Origin: Geobacteraceae bacterium
GTDB taxonomy: Bacteria; Desulfobacterota; Desulfuromonadia; Desulfuromonadales; Desulfuromonadaceae
Length of the DNA: 7,118 nt
Assembly: GCA_020201305.1 (NCBI GenBank)
Contig: JAIVHC010000190.1
Span: 1-7,118, forward strand
Direction of reading: 5' to 3'
The notes under the pieces were generated by a model. It had not been told where the DNA came from and did not search any database. It saw only the letters and a list, made by a program, of their open reading frames with translations. The stretch's first letter is position 1. Each line of letters begins with the position of its first letter. Made by a program: the position numbers and the translations under genes. This document shows, one piece after another, positions 1-5,916 of this stretch.

Positions 1-5
1 GATAA

Positions 6-19
6 TGCCCGGCAGGGCA
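6..19. repeat. Small palindrome at left edge
   Basis: TGCCC (6-10) pairs with GGGCA (15-19) around a GGCA loop. It could be the remnant of a terminator of a gene to the left or another small intergenic repeat. There is no T-run after it, so a terminator call is not supported. No reading frame in the first 270 bases looks like a gene. Confidence 0.3.
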
Positions 20-48
20 GCATTGCTGTCGCAACACCCCCATCCCAA

Positions 49-71
49 CCTTCCCCCATCAAGAGGGAAGG
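49..71. repeat. Intergenic palindrome CCTTCCC / GGGAAGG
   Basis: A perfect 7-bp stem, CCTTCCC (49-55) and GGGAAGG (65-71), encloses a 9-base loop. The C-rich lead-in (about 36-48) followed by a pyrimidine/purine palindrome resembles dispersed intergenic repeats seen in many proteobacterial genomes. Only one copy is in the window, so the repeat status is inferred from its form. Confidence 0.4.
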
Positions 72-93
72 AGAAAACCCGCAAGAACACCCA

Positions 94-118
94 TCGCGGC
101 TGGAAGCCGCTCCTTGTA
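94..118. repeat. REP-like palindrome (GCGGCT-GGA-AGCCGC)
   Basis: A perfect 6-bp GC stem, GCGGCT (96-101) and AGCCGC (105-110), closes a GGA loop and is flanked by TC on the left and TCCTTGTA on the right. Read on the minus strand this gives AGGAGCGGCTTCCAGCCGCGA-like sequence split around the loop. That closely resembles the REP family with core GTAGGAGCGGCTTCAGCCGC described from Pseudomonas and Xanthomonas, which is mobilised by RAYT transposases. No transposase gene is in the window, and copy number in the genome cannot be judged here. Confidence 0.55.
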
Positions 119-159
119 TCTACAACACCATTTCCGCCGGATAGAAATATCATGAAAAC

Positions 160-215
160 ATAATCCAAAATTAAACATACAAACTTTTTATAATTTGATA
201 TTATTTTACTTTACT
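160..215 (+). promoter_or_regulatory. AT-rich promoter region upstream of the comEA-like gene
   Basis: A very AT-rich stretch contains a perfect TATAAT (189-194), with further TA-rich hexamers just downstream. No good -35 hexamer lies 16-18 bases upstream of TATAAT, so the exact promoter is uncertain. The gene it would serve starts 80 bases further on, at 275. Confidence 0.35.
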
Positions 216-274
216 AACCACATACCTCCATGCTACCTCTTTTACATATTTTAACCCATGAGTAGGAGGTAACA

Positions 275-550
275 ATGTCGCACAAGTTTTTACGCACCAT
301 TCTGTTTCTGGTCTTTGCAGTTGCGCTTTGCGCACCCACCCAGCTGCTGGCTGCCCTAAGCGTTAATGTCAACACTGCATCGACGGAGCAACTGGAACAA
401 ATAAACGGGGTCGGCCCCAAAACGGCAGAAAAGATAATAGAATACAGAGAAAACCACGGCGAATTTACGAGCGTGGATCAACTCTCCAACATAAAAGGCA
501 TTGGGGATAAATCGCTGCAGAAAATGGCCCAAAACATGACCCTGGAATAG
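275..550 (+). CDS. Small secreted ComEA-like helix-hairpin-helix DNA-binding protein
   Basis: This 91-residue protein has an N-terminal signal peptide: a basic start (MSHKFLRT), a hydrophobic core (about residues 9-20), and a probable cleavage site near LLA-A/LAA-L (residues 24-28). The mature part is a ComEA-type tandem helix-hairpin-helix domain. It has the typical VNVNTAS entry (30-36), a first hairpin INGVGPKTA (43-51) followed by EKIIEYRENHG, and a second hairpin IKGIGDKS (73-80). In Gram-negative competent bacteria such single-domain ComEA proteins are periplasmic, bind incoming duplex DNA without sequence specificity and pull it across the outer membrane. A strong ribosome site AGGAGG (264-269) sits 5 bases before the ATG. 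The gene stands alone between its promoter region and a terminator, and no comEC or pilus genes are in the window. The role in DNA uptake is therefore inferred from the family. A general nucleoid-type or envelope DNA-binding role is the alternative. Confidence 0.9.
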   Translation: MSHKFLRTILFLVFAVALCAPTQLLAALSVNVNTASTEQLEQINGVGPKTAEKIIEYRENHGEFTSVDQLSNIKGIGDKSLQKMAQNMTLE

Positions 551-575
551 AAAGTCGCACTTCTCGCTTCAGAAT

Positions 576-627
576 GTTCTAAACCCAAAAGGCCCGCTGT
601 TTGCACAGCGGGCCTTTTGGGTAGAAC
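576..627. terminator. Long symmetrical bidirectional terminator
   Basis: A perfect 18-bp stem (583-600 with 605-622) closes a TTGC loop. It is extended by GTTCT (576-580) pairing with AGAAC (623-627) across a 2-base AA bulge. The GC-rich core GGCCCGCTGT is flanked by AAAA on one side and TTTT on the other, so either transcript gets a GC hairpin followed by U's. It lies between the convergent comEA-like gene and the prenyl synthase gene and can serve both. Confidence 0.9.
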
Positions 628-702
628 ATAAACACAGAAGAAGAGCTGCGCAGCTAAAAATTTCTCGAAACGGTGCAGTTGGTGAGTTTTTGCGCCGCCA
701 TC

Positions 703-1671
703 CTACTTGGCGCGGCTCACTACATAGTCAGCAACCGTTTCTAACGCATCACGTGCTTCACAGGGGGCAAACACCTGCAAATACTTTTTGGCGCGCTCTA
801 CCATAGCGGTTGCGCGGATGCGGGTGTATTCAATGCCATTATAGCGATTAATCAGATTCCGGACGCGCTCGAGCCCGTCCGGGCTTATCTCTTCTGCCTC
901 AATAATCTCTTCTACCATATCGCGCTCAGTAGAACTGCAGTGCCGCAGGGTTTCAATCAGCGGCAGGGTCATCTTCCCCTCTTCGAGGTCATGCCCGCAG
1001 GCCTTCCCGAATTCTGCTTCATCTGCAACATAGTCGAGGGCGTCATCCATAAACTGGAATGCTATGCCCAGATCAAGACCGAAATCGTGCAGAGCCTGCT
1101 CCTGCTCCGGGGTAACCTCCCCCAGAATCCCGCCACACTGACACGCTGCGGCGATAAGTACCGCCGTCTTTTCACGCACCACCCGCATATATTTTTCTTC
1201 GCTCAGATCCAGATCGCAGGTGCTGATCAACTGCAGCACTTCGCCTTCCGCCATCTTGGTAGTAGCATCGGAGAGGGCCTGCAAAATCGGGAGGCTGCCG
1301 GCACGCACCATGATGGAAAAGGATTTGGCAAACAGAAAATCCCCCACGAGCACTGAAGCTTCATTGCCCCACACCCGGTTGGCCGATTCTGACCCGCGGC
1401 GGATTACCGCAGCATCAACCACATCGTCATGCAGGAGGGTGGCGGTATGGATGAACTCCACTACGCTCGCCACGCCGATGTGTTTATCCCCTTTATATCC
1501 GGATAGCATGGAGGTGAGGATAACCAGCATCGGGCGCATGCGTTTTCCCCCACTGGAGAGAACATATTCCCCAACCTTGCGAATCAGGGGAACCTCGGAG
1601 TCCAGATCGTGCTTAAACTGGCGCACGACCTCGTGCATTTGAGGTTCGAGCATCTTCACTACTTTTTCCAT
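703..1671 (-). CDS. ispB: Long-chain polyprenyl diphosphate synthase (IspB/octaprenyl type)
   Basis: This trans-type prenyltransferase condenses isopentenyl diphosphate units onto an allylic primer to make the side chain of respiratory quinones. With the ATG at 1671 it is 322 residues, the normal size for the family. Visible motifs are GGKRMRP (41-47), the first Asp-rich motif DDVVD (82-86) followed by the RRG diphosphate-binding arginines, the KT pair (168-169), and the second Asp-rich motif DDALD (209-213) followed by GHDLEEGKMTLPL. The residue five before the first DDxxD is Ala (HTATLLHDD). A small residue there leaves the elongation pocket open and points to a long (C30 or longer) product. 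The exact chain length cannot be read. An upstream in-frame GTG (1683) exists, but GAGGA (1681-1677) spaced 5 bases before the ATG at 1671 favours the shorter form. The gene follows the XRE regulator gene by 63 bases on the same strand and is probably co-transcribed with it. It ends at a bidirectional terminator. Confidence 0.93.
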   Translation of the reverse strand: MEKVVKMLEPQMHEVVRQFKHDLDSEVPLIRKVGEYVLSSGGKRMRPMLVILTSMLSGYKGDKHIGVASVVEFIHTATLLHDDVVDAAVIRRGSESANRVWGNEASVLVGDFLFAKSFSIMVRAGSLPILQALSDATTKMAEGEVLQLISTCDLDLSEEKYMRVVREKTAVLIAAACQCGGILGEVTPEQEQALHDFGLDLGIAFQFMDDALDYVADEAEFGKACGHDLEEGKMTLPLIETLRHCSSTERDMVEEIIEAEEISPDGLERVRNLINRYNGIEYTRIRATAMVERAKKYLQVFAPCEARDALETVADYVVSRAK

Positions 1672-1734
1672 ACAGTTCCTCACCTGTAGTACAATTTATC
1701 CCAATTCATACGGATACAAGCATAGCCTGCGGAG

Positions 1735-2676
1735 CTACTTATCCACCGAAAATTCAGGTTCTACACCAATAAATTCATTCACGTCCGGATCCCAGTAATA
1801 ATGCTCTGCCATCCATAATTTTTCAAGTTTTTCCATCCCCAATGAAAGCGATCCTGCCGATTCCGCCAAATACGACGCATCGAGCATTTCATCGTCGTCA
1901 ATACGGTTATCCGCGTTCAAGTCCGCCCAGTGTACCTGCTCAACCACCAGTTGATTGGCTCCCACCATTCGGGTTCTGCCGTGCCCGGGCACTTCGGAGC
2001 GCAATACAAGTTCACCGCTGAATTTCTGCAGGCTGTGCAGCGGGGCCTTCTCTGCTACCCTTGTGAGATAGTGGATTGAGACGCTCTCCTGTCCTACTTC
2101 CATAATCCAGCGCATCAGACCGGAGGCAGGATCGAAGCTGTCGGGCTCCGGATGCGCCGCAACCAATTCCCACCCGGTGGGGATCTGCTCCCGCACCACT
2201 ACCCGCGCCGCTGAACCGGTGAAGGTCAGCTTAACCGGAACCTCTGCCCCGGGTGCGGCATAACTGGGTAACAAGCGCTCTGCCCACACATCCGGGTTTG
2301 GGGCAGAGAGAAGTCTCCACCCCAGCATCAGCGCCGTCACTACCACAACAATCCCCGCTCCCCACAGCACCATCTTCACCCGGGTAAAGCGCGCCGGGGG
2401 AGAGAAATCCCGGACGTCCTCGGTAGCTTCATCTGCCGGATGCTGGACAATCACATCCACCTCAACCTCCAGCGCTTCAGCGAGGCGCTGCGCATTGGCG
2501 GTTTTGATGCTGGGATAGCGGTTATTCTCCCAGCGCGAGATGGTATCCGAAGTAACCCCGACAACCTTCGCTACATAGAGCTGGGTCAGCCCCTGCTCTT
2601 CACGCAGACGCCGGATCACCTCGCCATCTATTCTCAGATTGGCATCCAGAGGGTAGTTTTGTTCAGGGTTATCCAT
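1735..2676 (-). CDS. Membrane-anchored XRE-family regulator with extracytoplasmic Ig-like and EF-hand segments
   Basis: Numbered from the ATG at 2676, this is a 313-residue protein. Residues about 21-74 form a Cro/C1-type helix-turn-helix (IRRLREEQGLTQLYVAKVVG, then VTSDTISRWENNRYPSI). One membrane helix follows (about 102-124, VLWGAGIVVVVTALMLGW) with basic residues (RFTRVK) on its N-terminal side, which places the DNA-binding domain in the cytoplasm. The C-terminal half should be periplasmic. It holds a beta-rich segment (about 136-209, including REQIPTGWELVAAHPEPDSF) resembling DUF11/Ig-like repeats, then DLNADNRIDDDE (252-263), a canonical 12-residue EF-hand or dockerin-type calcium loop with acidic or Asn residues at positions 1, 3, 5, 9 and 12. 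It looks like a one-component transmembrane sensor-regulator. The ligand and targets are unknown. An in-frame ATG at 2733 would add 19 residues (MWRRLSAPEC...), but that stretch does not look like part of the HTH domain. Neither start has a strong ribosome site, so the start is not certain. The cytochrome c7 gene is divergent, and ispB lies downstream. Confidence 0.8.
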   Translation of the reverse strand: MDNPEQNYPLDANLRIDGEVIRRLREEQGLTQLYVAKVVGVTSDTISRWENNRYPSIKTANAQRLAEALEVEVDVIVQHPADEATEDVRDFSPPARFTRVKMVLWGAGIVVVVTALMLGWRLLSAPNPDVWAERLLPSYAAPGAEVPVKLTFTGSAARVVVREQIPTGWELVAAHPEPDSFDPASGLMRWIMEVGQESVSIHYLTRVAEKAPLHSLQKFSGELVLRSEVPGHGRTRMVGANQLVVEQVHWADLNADNRIDDDEMLDASYLAESAGSLSLGMEKLEKLWMAEHYYWDPDVNEFIGVEPEFSVDK

Positions 2677-2834
2677 GTTTGTCCAATCACCGCCATACTC
2701 GGGGCATTCAGGGGCAGAAAGCCGGCGCCACATCCGCCACGGAACCTAGCAGAACGCCATAAAAAACGCAACAAATGCCGCATTTTCCCTTTTGCGCCTA
2801 TTTCCCCAAGTAGCTGAAATAACAGAGCACAGAC

Positions 2835-2866
2835 TCGACATCGGGTCACATGCCGATATATGTCGA
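2835..2866. promoter_or_regulatory. Nested inverted repeat in the divergent spacer (candidate operator)
   Basis: TCGACA (2835-2840) pairs with TGTCGA (2861-2866). Inside it, TCGG (2841-2844) pairs with CCGA (2853-2856), leaving a 4-base TATA bulge and an 8-base loop. A further CGACAT copy lies at 2904-2909. A dyad of this size between a divergent XRE regulator and its neighbour would suit a regulator binding site. That function is inferred from position and symmetry only. Confidence 0.4.
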
Positions 2867-2911
2867 ATGCAAGGTCGGAGTTATTTGTATATAAGTTAGT
2901 TACCGACATGG

Positions 2912-2937
2912 CTGCAGAGCAATTGGTGCTCCTGCAG
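2912..2937. promoter_or_regulatory. Imperfect inverted repeat CTGCAG...CTGCAG upstream of the cytochrome gene
   Basis: CTGCAGAGC (2912-2920) and GCTCCTGCAG (2928-2937) form an imperfect dyad with a one-base bulge around AATTGGT. It lies 68 bases before the cytochrome c7 start codon. It could be an operator or an mRNA leader hairpin. No clear sigma-70 promoter is visible; the best -10-like hexamer downstream is TAAAAT (2965-2970), without a good -35. Confidence 0.35.
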
Positions 2938-3004
2938 TGTTACATAACCACTTGTAGAAGACTGTAAAATCGTACGTAAACACTTACACCAAAGGAGGTC
3001 CACT

Positions 3005-3271
3005 ATGAAAACACTGCTTTTAGGTGTCCTGGTATTGTTCGCCGGGGTTACGTTTGCCAGCGCGGCCGACGTTTACACCTATGAAGGGATGGGAACCGTT
3101 ACCTTCAACCACAAATCACATATGTCACTGGGATGCGCCAGCTGCCATGAAGGCAAACCTGAGCGCATTGTTATCGAAAACAAGGAACAGGGGCACACCA
3201 ACTGCCTGGACTGCCATAAAGAGCAGGGCGGCAACGCCCCGACCAAATGCAACGAGTGTCATATCAAATAG
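3005..3271 (+). CDS. Periplasmic triheme cytochrome c7 (PpcA-like)
   Basis: This 88-residue protein has a Sec signal peptide (residues 1-20 or 21, cleavage after ASA or SAA). It has exactly three c-type haem sites, CASCH (44-48), CLDCH (67-71) and CNECH (82-86), and exactly three further histidines, H36 and H39 (FNHKSHM) and H64 (QGHTN), to act as distal ligands. This order and spacing match the cytochrome c7 family, whose best-known member is Geobacter PpcA; the C-terminal PTKCNECHIK is almost the PpcA ending. Family members shuttle electrons through the periplasm between inner-membrane quinol oxidation and terminal or outer-membrane reductases. Unlike lysine-rich PpcA, the mature chain here has about 6 Lys and 1 Arg against 9 Asp/Glu, so it is mildly acidic apart from the haems, which suggests different partners. 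The ribosome site AAGGAGGT (2992-2999) is strong and spaced 5 bases. The gene appears monocistronic, ending at a terminator, and is divergent from a membrane-bound XRE regulator that may control it. Confidence 0.95.
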   Translation: MKTLLLGVLVLFAGVTFASAADVYTYEGMGTVTFNHKSHMSLGCASCHEGKPERIVIENKEQGHTNCLDCHKEQGGNAPTKCNECHIK

Positions 3272-3328
3272 CCATACGGGCTTGCTGATCTGATTCAGTC
3301 CGACAATACAGCACTTGTTGCAGTGTAG

Positions 3329-3365
3329 ACCCCGACTGTTTTTTTGCAGTCGGGGTTTGCTTTTT
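3329..3365 (+). terminator. Rho-independent terminator of the cytochrome c7 gene
   Basis: A perfect 10-bp stem, ACCCCGACTG (3329-3338) and CAGTCGGGGT (3347-3356), encloses an 8-base T-rich loop and is followed by TTGCTTTTT. It lies 58 bases after the cytochrome stop codon and isolates it from the following operon. Confidence 0.9.
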
Positions 3366-3392
3366 GGGCGTAATTAAGCTATTTGATTTTGC

Positions 3393-3995
3393 ATGGATGA
3401 ATGGATAAAACAAACCCTGCCGCAATTCTCTCCAGGGTTTCTATACTACCTCATACTCTGTGGCTTAACCCTCGCAGAAGGGATACCGGTGTTCGGACTC
3501 TTTGTGCCCGGCAGTGTCTTCTGTATAAGCGCCGGTGCCCTTGCATTTCACGGACACGGGGAGATGCTGTATATCTGCATCGCCGCCATCCTTGGGGCCA
3601 TCATCGGCGATATCATCAGCTATATAAGCGGGACACGCTCGGCATCATGGGTGCTAAGCCGCGTTCAGGAGGGACGTTTTTTACGTTTTCTGCGCCGTGC
3701 AGAACTCTTTTTTGCGGCACACGGGGGCAAAAGCCTCCTCCTGGCGCGTTTTCTGGGGCCAGTCCGGGGATTTGTCCCCTTCGTAGCCGGTGGAGCACGC
3801 ATGCGTCCGGGGCAATTTTTTCTTTACACCATTAGCGGTGGCATACTCTGGGGCATTATATATCCGGGGGTAGGCTATCTGGGAGTCAAAACCCTCGCTC
3901 CTATGAACATCTCAGCCCCCACCCTTATCATTGCAGGACTCTGCCTGGTCCTGGTCATTCTCATCTATATCAAGCTGAAGAATAGCAAATCATGA
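3393..3995 (+). CDS. DedA-family inner-membrane protein (SNARE-associated/VTT domain)
   Basis: This is a 200-residue polytopic membrane protein. It has DedA hallmarks: E29-x-I-P-x-x-G followed by PG (39-40) in the first re-entrant segment, GDIISYISG (72-80), and the conserved RFLGPVRGFVPFVAG block (119-133) with the arginines important in DedA proteins. Further hydrophobic helices lie at about 143-165 and 174-193, and the tail is basic (KLKNSK). DedA proteins are implicated in undecaprenyl-phosphate or phospholipid translocation, in membrane-potential maintenance and in resistance to envelope stress. The substrate here cannot be told from sequence. The start ATG at 3393 has no clear Shine-Dalgarno, which suggests weak or leaderless-type initiation. 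A weak promoter (TTGCTT at 3357, TATTTG at 3380) could lie in the short gap after the terminator. The stop codon overlaps the aguA start (ATGA), so translation is probably coupled. Confidence 0.9.
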   Translation: MDEWIKQTLPQFSPGFLYYLILCGLTLAEGIPVFGLFVPGSVFCISAGALAFHGHGEMLYICIAAILGAIIGDIISYISGTRSASWVLSRVQEGRFLRFLRRAELFFAAHGGKSLLLARFLGPVRGFVPFVAGGARMRPGQFFLYTISGGILWGIIYPGVGYLGVKTLAPMNISAPTLIIAGLCLVLVILIYIKLKNSKS

Positions 3996-5035
3996 CAATA
4001 TCGAACTCCTACACAGATGTGCGGATGCCGGCTGAATGGGAACCCCAGGACGCCGTTTTACTTGCCTGGCCCGACCCGCAAGGCGATTGGGGCCCTATTC
4101 TGGCTGAAATTGAAGGAGTAATGGTGGAGATTATCCGCCATGCGAGTGCCTTCGAAAAAATTGTTATTGCCGCACCAGACCCACACAGACCCGCATCGGT
4201 ACTCCGATCCAGCGGCATAAGTCTGGAGAACATCCACCTCTATGCCGTAGCTAACAACGATACCTGGGCGCGTGATTTCGGCCCTATTACGGTAGAAGCT
4301 GACGGCAACACGGTGCTGTATGATTTTTGCTTTAACGGCTGGGGCCTGAAGTACCCCGCCAACCTTGACAACCAGATCAACCGTAGCCTCGCTGTTCAAG
4401 GAGCGTGGAAGGTTCCTCTCCAACCCCAGGGGCTGGTGCTGGAGGGGGGAAGTATTGAATCGGATGGAGAGGGCACCCTTCTTACCACGGCGAAATGCCT
4501 GCTGAGCCCTAAGCGTAATCCGCAACTGGATAAATATGCCATCGAACAACGCCTGCGTCACACCCTGGGAGCCAAGCGCATCCTGTGGCTCAACCAAGGG
4601 TCCCTGGCGGGAGACGACACCGACGGACATATTGATACACTTGCACGGCTGTGCCCGCAGGATACCCTTGTGTATGTGCGCTGTGACGATCCGACAGATG
4701 AGCACTTCGCGCCCCTGAGAGCCATGGAGGAGGAATTACAGGAGTTCAGAACCAGCACCGGCGCAGGATATCGCCTTCTCCCCCTCCCCTGGCCGCAGCC
4801 GAAATTCAACCCGGAACATGAGCGCCTGCCGGCAACCTACGCCAACTACCTGGTTATCAACGGTGCCGTACTGGTGCCGACATATGCCGATCCCGCAGAT
4901 CCTGTGGCCCTGGAGGTTATTGCCAGCGCCTACCCGGAGCGTGAAATAATCGGAATTGACTGTAGCAGTGTCATCCTGCAACATGGCTCTCTCCACTGCC
5001 TTACCATGCAGCTACCCAAAGGAATCCTGGCATGA
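3992..5035 (+). CDS. aguA: Agmatine deiminase (agmatine iminohydrolase)
   Basis: This 347-residue cytoplasmic enzyme is of the PPAD/guanidino-modifying family, which hydrolyses agmatine to N-carbamoylputrescine and ammonia. Family landmarks in order are MPAEWEPQDAVLLAWP (12-27), NNDTWARDFGP (88-98, with D90 and D95), a GWGLKYP segment (116-122), EGGSIESDG (151-159), GDDTDGHIDTLARL (207-220, with catalytic H213 and D215), and the nucleophile Cys336 in HGSLHCLTMQLP near the C-terminus. The length is near the usual 340-370. The ATG overlaps the dedA stop by 4 bases, and its own stop overlaps the aguB start by 4 bases. The pairing with the next pathway enzyme supports agmatine over peptidyl-arginine as substrate. 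The preceding ribosome site is poor, which fits translational coupling. No arginine decarboxylase is in the window. Confidence 0.94.
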   Translation: MTISNSYTDVRMPAEWEPQDAVLLAWPDPQGDWGPILAEIEGVMVEIIRHASAFEKIVIAAPDPHRPASVLRSSGISLENIHLYAVANNDTWARDFGPITVEADGNTVLYDFCFNGWGLKYPANLDNQINRSLAVQGAWKVPLQPQGLVLEGGSIESDGEGTLLTTAKCLLSPKRNPQLDKYAIEQRLRHTLGAKRILWLNQGSLAGDDTDGHIDTLARLCPQDTLVYVRCDDPTDEHFAPLRAMEEELQEFRTSTGAGYRLLPLPWPQPKFNPEHERLPATYANYLVINGAVLVPTYADPADPVALEVIASAYPEREIIGIDCSSVILQHGSLHCLTMQLPKGILA

Positions 5036-5916
5036 AAAACATGAAACTTGCGCTGATTCAGCAGCAATGTGGAGCGGATAAAGAACAGAATCTGCGCTCC
5101 ACATGCGTACAGATAGAACAAGCGGCACAGAGCGGTGCAAATGTAGTGGTTCTGGTTGAACTCCACAGCGGTCTTTACTTCTGCCAGCATCAGGATACCG
5201 CATGTTTCAACCAGGCCGAGACCATCCCCGGCCCCACCACCGAAATACTGGCGCAGGCCGCACGGGATAATCAGGTGGTTGTGGTGGCATCGCTGTTTGA
5301 AAAGCGCGCCCCCGGACTCTATCACAACACCGCAGTGGTGTTTGAAACCGATGGAAGTATTGCGGGAATCTACCGCAAGATGCATATTCCCGATGATCCC
5401 GGTTATAACGAGAAGTTCTACTTCACCCCCGGCGATCTGGGCTTCAATCCCATTAAAACCAGCGCCGGAGTGTTGGGGGTAATGGTGTGCTGGGATCAGT
5501 GGTATCCGGAAGCGGCGCGCCTGATGACCCTGGCGGGAGCAGAGGTACTTATCTACCCCACCGCCATCGGCTGGGACCCTGATGACAGCAAAACAGAACA
5601 GCAGCGCCAGCTCGACGCATGGCACACCATTCAGCGCAGCCATGCCATCGCCAACGGCATCCATATAGCGGCGGCAAACCGCATCGGCTTTGAACCTGAT
5701 CCGAGCGGGCACACTCATGGAGCGCAATTCTGGGGCAACAGCTTTATAGCCGGGCCCCAGGGGGAAATACTCGCGCATGCGAGTGCAGACAAAGCGGAAA
5801 TCATAAGCGCCGGTATTGATCTGCAGCGCACCGAAGAGACGCGGCGCATCTGGCCGTTTTTACGCGACCGCCGCATTGACGCATACGCGGAACTGACTAA
5901 GCGTTTTCGTCTCTAG
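5032..5916 (+). CDS. aguB: N-carbamoylputrescine amidase
   Basis: This is a 294-residue nitrilase-superfamily amidase that hydrolyses N-carbamoylputrescine to putrescine, CO2 and ammonia, completing the agmatine route to putrescine. The Glu-Lys-Cys triad is visible: E44 in VELHSGLYFCQ (typical of the AguB branch), K116 in YRKMHIPDD, and C153 in MVCWDQWYPEAARL. Also typical are the PTAIGW (176-181) and ANRIGFE (215-221) segments and the RRIWPFLRDRRIDAYAELTKRF ending region (271-292). GGA (5021-5023) lies 8 bases before the first ATG. A second ATG three codons on (5041) is also possible. The first is chosen because of its ATGA overlap with aguA. The last 20 bases overlap the 3' end of the convergent glycosyltransferase gene. 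The conserved C-terminus shows the overlap is genuine and not an over-extended frame. Confidence 0.95.
   Translation: MKNMKLALIQQQCGADKEQNLRSTCVQIEQAAQSGANVVVLVELHSGLYFCQHQDTACFNQAETIPGPTTEILAQAARDNQVVVVASLFEKRAPGLYHNTAVVFETDGSIAGIYRKMHIPDDPGYNEKFYFTPGDLGFNPIKTSAGVLGVMVCWDQWYPEAARLMTLAGAEVLIYPTAIGWDPDDSKTEQQRQLDAWHTIQRSHAIANGIHIAAANRIGFEPDPSGHTHGAQFWGNSFIAGPQGEILAHASADKAEIISAGIDLQRTEETRRIWPFLRDRRIDAYAELTKRFRL

Noticed and set aside
940..1642. Two plus-strand frames of about 140 codons opposite ispB
   Set aside because: Antisense shadows of the prenyl diphosphate synthase gene, without motifs.
2677..2733. 19-residue N-terminal extension of the XRE regulator from the ATG at 2733
   Set aside because: There is no convincing ribosome site and the extension looks unlike a regulator N-terminus. 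It remains possible because the ATG at 2676 also has only a weak site.
2634..2909. 91-codon minus-strand frame across the divergent spacer and the XRE N-terminus
   Set aside because: It overlaps the XRE gene in another frame and runs through the dyad-rich AT-rich spacer. The Arg/Cys-rich translation has no domain character.
3401..3835. Overlapping +2 frame of 144 codons within dedA
   Set aside because: The dedA frame shows the full set of membrane helices and conserved motifs. The other frame gives an Arg/His-rich sequence without features.
4058..4705. 215-codon open frame on the minus strand, antisense to aguA
   Set aside because: Opposite a clear agmatine deiminase gene, with no recognisable domain and no ribosome site consistent with a gene.
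4930..5778. 282-codon open frame on the minus strand, antisense to aguB
   Set aside because: It lies fully opposite aguB, which has complete nitrilase motifs and catalytic triad. The antisense translation shows no family resemblance and is rich in Cys, Arg and His, as shadow frames of GC-rich genes are.
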